From NCBI GenBank assembly GCA_013400975.1, contig WBMZ01005369.1, positions 112,372-176,371 on the forward strand: a DNA stretch of 64,000 nt. Reading direction: 5' to 3'. The notes under the pieces were generated by a model that saw only the letters and a program-made list of their open reading frames with translations, was not told the origin of the DNA and ran no database searches. Source of the DNA: Atrichornis clamosus. Taxonomy: Eukaryota > Chordata > Aves > Passeriformes > Menuridae. This document shows positions 25,001-36,610 of this stretch, one piece after another (position 1 is the stretch's first letter; each line of letters begins with the position of its first letter). Position numbers and translations under genes: made by a program.

Positions 25001-28000
25001 CATGGAGCAGAAGGTAATAATAGACTAACTTTATGTCTGAAGTCAGGGCATAGCTCTGTTAGAAAATCTCAATGAAAGCGGATGTGGTTTTCTTTTTACA
25101 CTAACAAAGCTTGTTTCCCTTAGTCAGTTATGGAGAAATGACTGACTTGTTTTACCTGAAATTTTCCTGAGACAGTACAGGTCATGAAACTTTCTGCCCA
25201 CACCACTTGCCAATGCTATCAACAACTTCAAATAAGGCTTGATAAGAGGAAGGGTCAGGTAGACTCAGCTATTAGTATTTTCCTGCCTATGCCTCTCTTA
25301 ATCAGATGTGGCCTTGTTTGTCTTGCTGGGTCAGCAGTTTTATAGCTAGGTGAGGCACTGGAAGAGCCACATACATGTACTTTCAGAAAGCTGCAATATT
25401 TAACTACTGTTTTTCTTTTATGGCAGACAAAGCAATGTAAAAGTACAAGGGATATCCAGCAGGATGACTCGTGGTGTGGAGGAAGAACACCTGCATCCTC
25501 TCTGAGCACCCACCTCCTTTACTGCTGCTACTGATGTGTCCGTAACACCAACAAATCAATGGTGGTATTTGTGCTTGCCACTGAAAATATGACCATGGAA
25601 GTAGCTTGACATAGTCTAGGCCAGAATCAGCAGGAACAAATGTGAATGTGTGTCTTTCTTGCAGTTCAGACATCCATATCCTGAGAAAACCATGCACTGT
25701 CCAAAATTATCAGTGTTCTTGTATTTGCCAGCTCAAGAGCTGTTTTGTTAGTGATATCAAGAGGGGAAACACAGGTGTTAATGAGGTCAGGATTTCTCAG
25801 CCCATGCTTATTTGTGTTTTAGATTCCTGTGAGTGGAGCTCCATAACCCAGTGAACTGAACAGGGCAGGTGTTCCTGGCAGCAGGGCCACCCTGTTAAGG
25901 AAGGGCATGGCACTGAGGGCCCTCAGGGGAGAAATATCCAGCTCTGTGCCTGTTCTTCTATAGCCTATGCAGTTTATCTCTGGACAGAAGTCTGAGGCCT
26001 CCACTTCTTGATTCAGGTTCCTCACTAGCAGTGATGCTCATGGAGCCATTGCTTCCCTCTTACACCTGCAGCCTTTCCTTCCTACAGCTGCACGTCAGCA
26101 CAACCACCACCTCTGCAGCACCAGCACGATGGGTTATAGAGCCAAGTGTTGAACCCCAGCAGAGAACCAATCCAGGCTAAAACCCCAATGTGATAGGAGG
26201 AGAAGAGAGCTAGATCTCTTTATGGGTGTCACCAAAAAAAAGCCCCACAGGAAAATGCAGCTCCTGGGTTCAGGTGGCCAGCCATGAGCATGACCAGCCC
26301 TCCCTGGATGTGTGAGCATGGGGAAGCCCATCCATGTGGTTGCCCCACTTGGATCCACTGATTGTGTCTGTTCCTGTGTTCAGAGATAATCTTCACATGG
26401 AAAAAAAGAAGGTAGTGCCTTTCTGACCCCACTTTTCACTACGCAATGGTTAAAAAGTTGTAGTTGGCAAAGAGCCCTTCCTACCTTCAAATTTCTTCCT
26501 CTGTGTCAGAAATCCAGGTCTTAGCTAGAAAGCTTCTGGTGATAAAGCAGGAGCAGTTGTGTGAGCCACCAGCTGCAGCAACATTCAGGAAAATCTGAAG
26601 CAGGGGAAATAAGTTCATCCAGACGACCTGGAGCTCTGTGTGCCACTGAGAGGACCAAGGGGGCAGAAAGTAGCAATGAAAGATAAAGTTTTCAAGAGCA
26701 ATATGGAAACAGTCATTGCACAGGATTTCACTGGTAAATTCACTTTGCAAATACAAAAACTTCCAGAAGTTAATGTTATCCACAGTGCTATGCCCTAATT
26801 AAATCTCTCCAGTAAATCACAGCCACAGACCCCAATTTTACTTGCAGTTCAGCTTCCTCTTACATGTCTTCTGAGCTTCCCAGTCCTGACATAGCTGACA
26901 GCTACCTACACCTCCCCCTACCCCCTTCAGAGCCTACTGTGGCCTGAGCTCTGCTTACTCCATGAAACGAGGCTGTCCTTTTGAAGTTCACCACTCACTT
27001 CAACCACAGCCCTGAAAGAGCTGCTCACATGTGGACGTGGGCTGAACAAATATGTGATGATAGTCAGAGCTCAGTTAAAAAGCAGGAGACATAGTAAAAG
27101 CATGAGTGCAAGTTTTCATAGTGAAAGGGAACAGGTAATTGAGCCTTAGGCACAATGTGTCTCTCTTACACTTAACACTCATTCTGACAGCACCTGGCGA
27201 TGCAGACCTTTTATCTGCTGGCTGCAGCCTCTCCCACAGTGGTGACTCAGCCAGCCCTTGTCTACAAGCCTTGTTTGAGCAGGAACCTGTCCAAGAGGTC
27301 CTAGTAAAGTTCAGTCCCCTTAGCCCCAGCAATTTCTGACTTCTCTAAGAATGATTGCATCAAGCAAAGCCCAGGAAAATCTGGTCCCAGTCACTCCTTG
27401 TTTGGAAAGTGGAGAAGCACTACTTCAGGCCTAAGCTTGCTTCCTCGTGGACAGGAAAACATCTCCAGGCTATTGTTATCTGTCCTCCCAATCCTGTGTC
27501 CCCTGTCCTTGCTGTTTTATTATATCAGCAATACTTGAGGAATTGCATTTGCTACTCCATTTCTGTTGGATGGGGGCAGGGGAGAACAAAGCTGAAAAGG
27601 CTTGATGGTACTGCTGTTTATCAGTCTGCAGGTAGGAACTTTGGTTGGTGATTTTGAAAATATTAACGTTTCCTTCATAAACTGGCTTTCCACCCAGTGT
27701 TATGGTCCCCCAGCCTCTCCATCCTGGCAGGAGGGCTCTGACACTGGGAGAAGCGACCCTGCTGTCCCTCATTGTGCCACCCATGGCAACATTGCTGTCT
27801 GATCCCAGGGAGAACCAATCTAAGTAGGTAGAGTTTAGAAAAATATAAAATAAAATTAAGCAGAGTTTTAAAAAAACAAGCAGGAAAGCTTTTTCATCAG
27901 ATCTGCTCCCTGCACTGGCTCATTACATACTTCAGTGAGGATTAAGCCAGGATGAGGATGGCCCAATTTATTCCCATCCTTGCATCACCCCTACCCTGAC

Positions 28001-29899
28001 CCTGCCTGGCTGCTGGCCAGGTGACACAAAGCACTCAAGCAGGGAATGCCAGATGCAAAATAAACCAGGTGAAATCTGGGAGGCAAGATGCCTATGGGCA
28101 GTTTGACCATGCAAACACTTGGGACAGCTCAAAGGCATATTGACAACAGGGAAAAGAGGAGTGATGCTGAGCTCAGATCCCCAGGACCTGGCAAATAGAT
28201 TTCCTGGGATGTTTAGGGGATTTCTCACATACTGCAGGACAAACAGTGCTGCCTGCAGTCCCTGGGCTTGGGGACGTGAGAGTCCATTTGCCCTTTTTCC
28301 TGAAGTGCTGTGAATTAGTATTATAAAAACACAACTTCTCTCCAACCCCTCGCCTGCTCTGTTCCTCTAAGGGCTGAAGCTGTTCACCTCAGCCTGAAGG
28401 TTTTCCGGGGGAGGACACCACTGTGATTGCAATGGATTGGCTGCCGTGCCCTGCCTTCTGTGGCAATCAGTGTCCCCTCATACATCTGAAGGACTGCCAG
28501 CGAGGAGGGGTCCCACAGATGGTGCTGCTCCCTCACGGCACTGCCCACACCAGCATTTGGTGTGCACTGTGATGCACATGTAAGAGTCAGCAGGGTCGAG
28601 GCACCTCTGAAAGGAGTAGACTGAAATTTGGCTGCCTATGAAGCCAGCGAATCTCCCCACTGGCTGAGGCTCTGGCCACAGCAGCCAGTACCTTCCCTAG
28701 AGCCAGCAAGAGGCTGGATGGTCCCCAAGATGCCAGCCCTGCACCACACTGGGGACTGGGCAAAACTCATTGTCTGTTGGGGAGACAAGGAGACTTTACT
28801 GGAAAATTTGAGATGCACAAGAGCTCAGAGGGAGAAAGGGACTCTCAAGAGCTGGCTTGAAGTGGTGCTCACAGGACTGGCCAGCTGCCAGCAGTGGCTG
28901 AAGCTACACAGGGCATTTCAGGCTTGAGAGGTCAAGGAAAAACTGTCAGGGAGCCTAAGAGCAGGGATGGCCACTGACTATTCAAAGTCCGGTCTGAAGC
29001 TCATAGGAAGGTGAATTTAGGAGCAGAGGGAATTGAGGTAATCCTCTGCAGCTACCCCAGCCACACACTCCCCATCTTCACCCCGAGCAGGCACACAGAG
29101 CTGGTTTTGGTCCTGACTCAGCCACTTTGCTCCAAGCAGGAAACTAAGAAATGTGTTTATGTCTTCCTCAAGAGGAAAATAAAACAAAAACAGAGCAAAA
29201 GCCTCCACTTGGGATTACAGGAATGAAAGATGGGCAACAGGAAACACTATTTCCAGTGCTGGGAAATGCAGTTGTTACGTTAACCAGCTGCTGTCAGCAG
29301 TTCCACATGGCATGATAAATGGAATTGGGCTTGGTGTGGAAGCCAGCTGGCCTGAACCAGCCATATCCTTATGGGAAGAGATGAGAGCTTGAGGAAGAGT
29401 TTGTTGGCACCCAAATGTGGGTGGCTTTGGAGAACATCAGCTATCAGTGTCCCCAGTTTACTGTGGAGTGGATGCTGTGAGTCACCAGCACCCCAAACCC
29501 ACCCACATGCTTTGCCCTTGAGGACAGCAAGAGATTTCAAGGGAAACCTTTTCCTTTCAAGGGTGGCCTTTTCCTTACACACAATGCAAAACCAACGTCC
29601 TATTCAGCTCAGTCTGAGATATGATCAGGGAGCAAAAAAAAGGAAGCAAACGAGCTGAAAAAGGTGAGTGTTCCAAAAGCCCTCGTACCCACCGGGAGTT
29701 TCCCTTTACCTGGCACAAATGAAGAAAAGCCACTGAGAAATCACATGGACCCCTTGAACCACATCTGAGCCAGCTACATGCCTGGTGGAACCACGGCCTC
29801 ATTGACCTCTGCCAGTGACAGAGGGCTGAAAATCCCCATGGGCAACTTTGCTCAAAAATAAACATCATAAACACATTGGCTGTGACATTTTGTACCAAA
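22066..29899. other. Intergenic stretch without recognised gene
   Basis: Apart from a small CpG island at 24.15-24.48 kb nothing here is recognisable as a gene. Open frames of 60-136 codons occur on both strands in the GC-richer parts, but they overlap one another antisense and show no conserved domain. No tRNA or other structured RNA was recognised by eye. Confidence 0.55.
24150..24480. promoter_or_regulatory. Small orphan CpG island
   Basis: About 25 CpG dinucleotides occur in 330 bp, with 13 between 24,300 and 24,420, in a region otherwise poor in CpG. No gene start or coding sequence could be linked to it. It lies about 2.1 kb downstream of the MCHR1 relic. It could be a lncRNA promoter, an enhancer-type island or a former promoter; direction is unknown. 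Confidence 0.55.
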
Positions 29900-30485
29900 G
29901 ATAGGGTAGCCAGCAGGACCAGGGCAGTGATTGTCCCCCTGTACTCAACACTGGTGAGGCTACATCTTGAATCTTGTATTCAGTTTTGGGCCCCTCACTA
30001 CAAGAAGGACATTGGGGTGCTGGAGCATGTCCAGAGAAGGGCAACAGAGCTGGCAGAGGGTCTGGAACACAAATCTTATGAGGAGCAGCTGAGGAAGCTG
30101 AGGTTGTTTAGCTTGGAGGAAAGGAGGCTGAGGGGAGACCTTATCACTCTCTAAAATACCTGACAGAAGATTGTAGCCAGGTGGGGGTCAGCCTCTTCCC
30201 CCCGGTAACAAGAAACAGGACAAGTGGAAAGGGCCCCAAGTTGTGCCAGGGGAGGTTTTGATTTGGGTATTCATAAATATTTCTTCACCAAAATGGTTGT
30301 CTAGCAGTGGAACAGGCAGTCCAGGGAAGTGGTGGAATCACCACACCTGGAGGTATGTAAAAGACATGTAGATGTGGCACTTAAGGACAGGGTTTAGTGG
30401 TGGTCTTGGCAGTGCTGGGTTAACAATTGGACTCGATAATCTAAAGGTCTTTTCCAACATAAATGATTCTATGATTCCATGATTT
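29900..30485 (+). mobile_element. CR1 LINE fragment, 5'-truncated, with end of ORF2
   Basis: The first part encodes the C-terminal end of the CR1 reverse-transcriptase ORF2 (for example [18 protein letters not shown] and [13 protein letters not shown], 29,980-30,090). It is followed by the diverged 3' region and a terminal ATGATTCTATGATTCCATGA tail. The open frame ends at a TAA in CTCTCTAAAATACC (about 30,154), and indels follow. CR1 elements move by target-primed reverse transcription and are usually 5' truncated like this copy. It is not capable of movement. Confidence 0.95.
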
Positions 30486-31631
30486 TATTCTATCTGTTTA
30501 CCCAGAGAATACATAGATGGTGACTCCCCTATTACAGTGCCAGCAACTCTGGAGGATAAAGTACTGGTTTTTGTATGCCAAAGAAGCTTTGAAGAAGCCA
30601 AAACTGCAAGTTCTGTTGCAAAACTAACCTCAAAGTAACACCCTTGCAGGGGCCTCACACATTGTCCTAGTGGATACCTTACATGCTTGTTTTGGAAAAG
30701 CATGAGGTTTTCAGAAAGGTGAACAACCACCTTTCCCTTCAGTTTTAAACAGATTTTCTTACTAAAATGATGAGCTTGTCTCTATCTTGGGGGCTAATCG
30801 GACCATTTGATTGCTCAAAATTGGATGTGAAGGACTCTCTGTTCCATTGAAAGCAAATAGGCCAAGCAGAGTGGCTTGAAAGCCAAAATAGCGACTTAGT
30901 CCCTTTCTAAAGGTGGTGACAGTCTCCAGTGCAGTGGTGATAATGTGCCTTTAAAATACAGAAACCAATTATTGTGTCCTTCTGTCCACACCTATGTTTG
31001 CCAGCCTTGCAACCCAGCCCTTCCCAGGAGGCAGGGGAAAGGCAAAGCCCACAGCAATTGATTTAATTGACTTCACTGCCCTGTAATTCTTATCCTCTGC
31101 TGTACAGCTGGCATTTTGTTTACATACTGCTATATTCAATACAAATTAATGATCTTTAAAAGAGACAGGAATATTGCTCTTAGATGTACTAGATCTTGGC
31201 CTTCCCCATAAACTCTAGTTTCCACATACTAAGTTGTTTAGAAATCTCTGGATGTAATTAATAACAGCCAAAGGTTAGGAGTATTTAAGCAAAGAACAAA
31301 AGGGAAATTCTGTGTGAAATAAACTTTACTTTTATTGTTAAAAAGATGATTTAAACTAACATATTCAACTTCATCAGTGAAGTCATGGCTAAAATTACCA
31401 ATAAATAAAATAAAGAACCCTGACAGACTCTCTCTGCTATTGTCTAGCTGCTCAAAGGAGTTTTTGCAGTCCCATGGCAGCTGCCCCAGTACAGCAGAAA
31501 AGATAAACTGGTTTTTGCCAGCAGCTCCCCTCCAGCCACCCAGCCTGTAGCTGCTCCCAGGGGAGCTGAGGGAGCAGAGAGGATGCAAAGGAGCAGCAGC
31601 TTGGCTCCTGCAGCACCTTGACCACCCCAGT

Positions 31632-32001
31632 CCTGGAGAAAAAAAAGGCTCTGGGGAAACCTTACTGCAGCCTTTAAGTACTTGAAGTGAGCCTTGAAGT
31701 AAAATGAGGACACACTTTATATCAGGGTCTGTTGCAATAGAACAAGGGATAAACTGAAGGAGAATCAATATAGATTAGCTATAAGGAAGAAGGTTTTTTA
31801 TAATTAGGGTTGTGAAACACTGAAACAGATTGCCCAGAGAGGTGGCAGATGCCCGATCCCTGGAAACATTCAAGGTCACGCTGGACAGGGATCTGAGCAA
31901 ACTGGTTTAGTTGAAGATGTCCCTGCTCATTGCAGTGAGGTTGGACTAGATGGTCTTTAAAGGTCCCTTCCAACACAAACTGTTCTATGATTCTATGATT
32001 T
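31632..32001 (+). mobile_element. CR1 LINE 3' fragment
   Basis: Typical CR1 3' region: AAGGCTCTGGGGAAACC, then a middle part with TATAAGGAAGAAGG, GATTGCCCAGAGAGGTGG and TCCCTGGAAACATTCAAG, then TAGATGGTCTTTAAAGGTCC and a TTCTATGATTCTATGATT tail ending near 32,001. It is 5' truncated and non-coding. It lies 1.15 kb from the previous CR1 copy in the same orientation, but the two look like different subfamilies. Confidence 0.95.
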
Positions 32002-33072
32002 GAGCATCCCAGAGATTTTGGAAAACTCACAGAGAAATAAAGGTGCAGTACTCACTTCCTGTAGGGACCCCTAAAGCTGGAATAAGTCCCAACACAGAGG
32101 CAGACACAGCCGGCACTGCAGCTTGAGTTCCTGGCAAGGATAGCTGAATCAGCACAAGATTAACTGAGGGAGAGAAAATGAGAGACAGAGTGGAAAAACA
32201 GAGGTGAGATGACTGGGAAGAGCAGGAGAGAAATGCCACTGGTCCCCACAGCACCTCCTCTGAAGGGCTCTGTAGGCTCTCGCCCATCCGCTCTCACACG
32301 TGTACTCACAATGAAAAGTGATGATGTTGTACAAAAACATGACTGTTTCCTTCTTTCCTGTGGCTAACTCTTGGCACAGTGCCTTCCTCACCAACAGCTT
32401 TTGTGCACAAAGGATGTCTGATACCTGCTGAAACAGAGCTGTATTTTCTTTAAGCACACCCCTGTCGCTGGCTGCAGGGCTGCTGGCACACTGAGGGGGT
32501 GCAGCTGCCAATTGCCCAAGAGGTAAAAATTTCAGCACAAAGCAGAATTAGTAGGAAGGTGGGTTGAGATGGAGGCAGGAGGAAGCAAAGCCATATGGGC
32601 GTGAAATGCCAGGAGCACTGAACATCTGCTGGGATGGGTGAAGAGGGCTTTTGTTATTAAAGCACAACTAAACGAGATGGGGGCACCTGTCCCTGAACTT
32701 CAGAGCCCGGTAAAAGGAGCCCATCCGTTTGCACCTGTAACCCATCCGTGCTTCTCTGGGCCCTGGTGGATGTGCATGTCCGTGGTGTCAGATTCCAAAC
32801 TTGGAAATAACTGGTGCCCCTCTGGTCGGCTGAGGGAGCAGCCAACCAGTGAGACATGCCATGGGTGAAGGGCAGGAGGCCGTCGAGAACAGGGGAACAG
32901 GGAATTAGTTACAACTAAACAAGCATGAGGTGGACGGAAAGTCTGCCAGGAGCCAGGTCAGGAAGGGAAGGGAAGGATACTCACACAAGACTCCAGTGCA
33001 GTGTTTTTGGGGTCTAATCACAAAGCTGCTCTAGAAGGCAAGAGTGCTAACGGACCAGTGCACGGGAAGGAA

Positions 33073-33106
33073 ACGACGACGACGATAATGATGATGATGA
33101 TGATGC
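33073..33106. repeat. ACG/ATG trinucleotide microsatellite
   Basis: ACG units pass into at least six ATG units. Translated frames give Met or His runs that are artefacts. Confidence 0.9.
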
Positions 33107-34108
33107 CAGCCTCCAAGCCTCCGCAGGGCATCCGGGGTAAGAGGCAGGAGCTGGCAGGTAATAGCAGCAACAGACAGGCTGTGGTACAAGCAGAGGACCA
33201 AAATGGCAGCAGATTTGGCCACAGATTACCTGCCTGCTCACCTTCAAGGCAATCAGCAGCGTAATGTGTCACTTCTACCCAGCCCTTCTCTGCTGGGAGG
33301 TTCCCAGCTGGGATGAAATGCCTGGCACCATCCTACCTCTGTGGGAGGGGTGACACTGCTGATTTTTTGCTGGTGGCATTAGAAATCGTACTCCAGAAAG
33401 GCTGCTTTGATTGCCTTGCACTTACTTTATTTTTCCTGCATATTTGAATGTTTCCAGGAAGAAGATTTGGGTTAGTTGGGTTTGGTTTTTTTCATTTTGG
33501 GAGCTGTTTGGTCTTTTTTTTTTTTTTTTACACTTGAGTAAAGAAAGTATGAGCTGTGAAAATAGAGGCCCTTAAAAAAAGGCAGATGTATCAGCAGCAG
33601 CAGAAGCCCTGGCTCTCCCAGCCATGGGATTTTCAGCCCCTCACAGACACATCTGCCTGCAAGAGAGCTGACAGCAATTAAAGAATAACATGACTTAACC
33701 TGAACAGTACATGTGGGCTCGCTTGTTCCTGCAATTACACAGTCAGGAAATTAATTTTGATCAACTGCTCCTGAATATCTTCCTGTGCAAACAAAACCTG
33801 GCTTTATTTCTTTCCTCTTCTATCACTGGGGAATCTCAAGGGGGATGCTGAGAGGCCCTGAAAGTGTGTTATGAAACCACCATGAGGTGCAGGAACGTTC
33901 ACATAAGGAGGAACTGGATCCTTGCCCATCCTAGCCGGGAACACCAGAGACTGCTCTGTCTGGACATGCTTTGGCTCACAGGGATGTAGTGACAGCTTCT
34001 CCCCCCCGCCTTGGTGAAGTGGTCTAGACTGTGAAGGGAGGTGGAAATTGTGCGTGACTCGCCAGAGGAATGTCATATTTCAAAAATACTTGAACTGCCC
34101 AGCATGGA

Positions 34109-34190
34109 TTTTGTATCAGTGATCTATACACACTGTTTAACAGGAGTAGTTTTTGTATCAGTGACTTACACATGCTATTTAATACGAGAT
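34109..34190. repeat. 42-bp tandem duplication
   Basis: Two adjacent copies starting TTTTGTATCAGTGA (34,109 and 34,151) with moderate divergence in the second half. Confidence 0.75.
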
Positions 34191-36278
34191 GGGTGTCTGA
34201 TTTCAACTCAGAGACCTGCCTGAGAATTGAATCAGAAAAAGAGGTACTTGCTTTGAAAAATCAAGCCTGATCCCACAGCTTTTCTCAATCAGCATCACCA
34301 ATTGCAGCCATCCAGCTTCACCAAACAGCCCAAATTTCACAAGACTAGCTCTCACTCCAGACAAGAGTCCCAAGCTCTTTTGTGTGTTACAGAAGAACCC
34401 ACAGATTTATTTTTCTTTTGTTTTCTGATGCCCATATCAAGTTTTAGAATTCAACCACTGACCCGTGCCGAGAATTTCCAGATGTTTCTGGCTGTGTCCC
34501 ACCTTAGGGGCAAGGCTTGCCCAACAGCAGTGGAAGGAGGCAGGAGAGGTGATGGTCTCCCTCCCTTCAGGACAGGGAGCCACTCAACTCCCACATGCAG
34601 ACAATCTGCTCTGTTCTACCACAAACTCCCCAGGTCACCTGCCCCAGCTTAGCAGCAAGCCAGGGAGGAAGGGAAATGCAGTCAATGTTGGACATGAAAC
34701 ACAGGGAGTGAGTGCAGGGAGGCGGCAGAAGAAAACTGTCCATCAGCTGCTCGCGTGAGCACACAGAAGGTGGCCTGAACTCATTCCCTGGCTACACACA
34801 GTGGGGTCTTCCCTTTGCTATCCTGGACTCTATGCTCTTGCCTTGGGAAAAGCAGTAGGGAACACTCTGCTGCTGAGCAATCCTGGGCCAAAGTCGCCCC
34901 TCGATTAATCCCACTTGAGTTATGGAAGATCCATCTACAATGATACAGCTCCCTTGAGTGCTATGACAGTACAGATAAGGACAATCACAAGAAAAATGCT
35001 CAAATATTTTATCTCCCATACTTTCTTTTTTTCTGAATCTACTATGAAAAAGATCAAGGGAAAAGATTACTCATTTTCTGTAAAATTACTAATTCTCTCC
35101 AGAAGAGAATTAGTTCATCCAGTTGACTCCCCGCCCTCATCCCAACTTCTCATCCTATGGCTGAGAAGCAGAGACAAAAATTACGCCCCTATTTTGCACA
35201 AGTAACTCCAGCCATTGGGAATGAACCTATTTTCCCACTCTCTGTGTTTTCTCCCTTTTTCTGCCTAGTATCAATCCTAGCAAAGTGACACATGGGAAAC
35301 TAAACCAAGAACTTAACGCTTGCTTTTCATTGTAAAGTATTTAAAGTGTCAGGTTCCCACCTATTACCATGACTAGAAGGCATTGGTACAGTGAAGGGAG
35401 AAAGGGGAAAGGAAGCCCTTCCTTTATTTTCTGTTTGCAACTTTTTTACTTATTTACACCAGAGAGAACTATAAAATAATGGCTTGATAGAGACTGTCCT
35501 CCTTCCTGTCAGACCTTTTCTCAGTAAAAGAGCTAAGAGGAAAACCTCTGATGTCTTCAGCATGATTAGAGTGCCAAACTTGCCTTTCCAGGATTCCTCT
35601 ACTGAAAACAATTGTGTGTTTAAACTGTACTTGCATTTCTTACATTTTTAACCTATATTCCTATATAACCTATAACCTATATAGCGATCACTGCAATGAC
35701 AGGCAGAAAATACAAACTCACCATAAGATGCAGCACCACACAAAGGACAATCAAGAGGAGACCAGAAGGAAGGCAGATTTCATATTCTCCATGCTCTTTG
35801 GCTTCTTTTATCAGGCTCTGTGCAAGACAGGGCAAGAATAAATCATTTCCAGTAGCAACAGTGCTGGTACAGTGTAGCTTCCTGTCCAGAAGCAGCAGAT
35901 TGCATCAAACAACTCAGCCTGGCTAATGAAAGCAAATGCCAGAGGGGCAATTCCTGTGCTTACAGCACCTCTGGGCAGAGTGGCTGAGGTTCAGGAGGTC
36001 TCTGAAGAAATCCGCACCCCCTCTGAGAGGTTTCATCACACTTCCCCAGCTGCAAGAGAAGAAAGATGTTAAACTTCTGTCCTGGGTTATTCAAAGCCTC
36101 TCCTCGTGATAACACTGGGCTTTTCTAAGCACCTCTGTCTGTGGTTAGTTGTAGGAGACATGTTGGGTTCACATCTCTCACTGTGTGCTCAGTGGACAAG
36201 GGGACTTTTCTGCAGCTGTGTCTGGATTGGAGCAATGCATTCTAAGTGAGCCTCATGCTGTAATCCCTGCTTCATTTT

Positions 36279-36610
36279 ATCATGAAATTATCAAATGGTT
36301 TAGGTTGCAAGAGGCGTCTAAGATTATTGAGTCCAACCATTAACCCAACACTGCCAAGGCCACCACTAAACCATGTCCCTATGTACCAATCTACACATTG
36401 TTTAAACACTTCCAGGGCTGGTGATTTCACCGCTTCCCTGGGAGTCTGTTCCAATACTTGACCACCCTTTCAGTGAAGAAATTTTTCCTACATTCAATCT
36501 AAACATGCCCTGGTGCAACTTGAGGCCCTTTCCTCTTGTCGCTTGTTACCTGGGAGAAGAGGCTGATGCCCACCTGTACACAACTTCCTTTCAGGTAATT
36601 TTATTATCAG
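36279..36610 (-). mobile_element. CR1 LINE 3' fragment (minus)
   Basis: Reverse-strand CR1. The low-coordinate end carries the degenerate 3' terminus (ATCATGAAATTATCAAATGG). It is followed by GAGTCCAACCATTAACCC, ACCACTAAACCATGTCCC, CTTGACCACCCTTTCAGTGA and CTTGTTACCTGGGAGAAGAG, all characteristic antisense CR1 blocks. Diverged and non-functional. Confidence 0.93.

Noticed and set aside
31238..31768. 176-codon minus-strand frame, the longest in the window
   Set aside because: It partly overlaps a plus-strand CR1 element in antisense and shows no protein family similarity.
33018..33272. His/Ser/Met-run open frames near 33.1 kb
   Set aside because: Translations of the ATG/ACG trinucleotide microsatellite on both strands.
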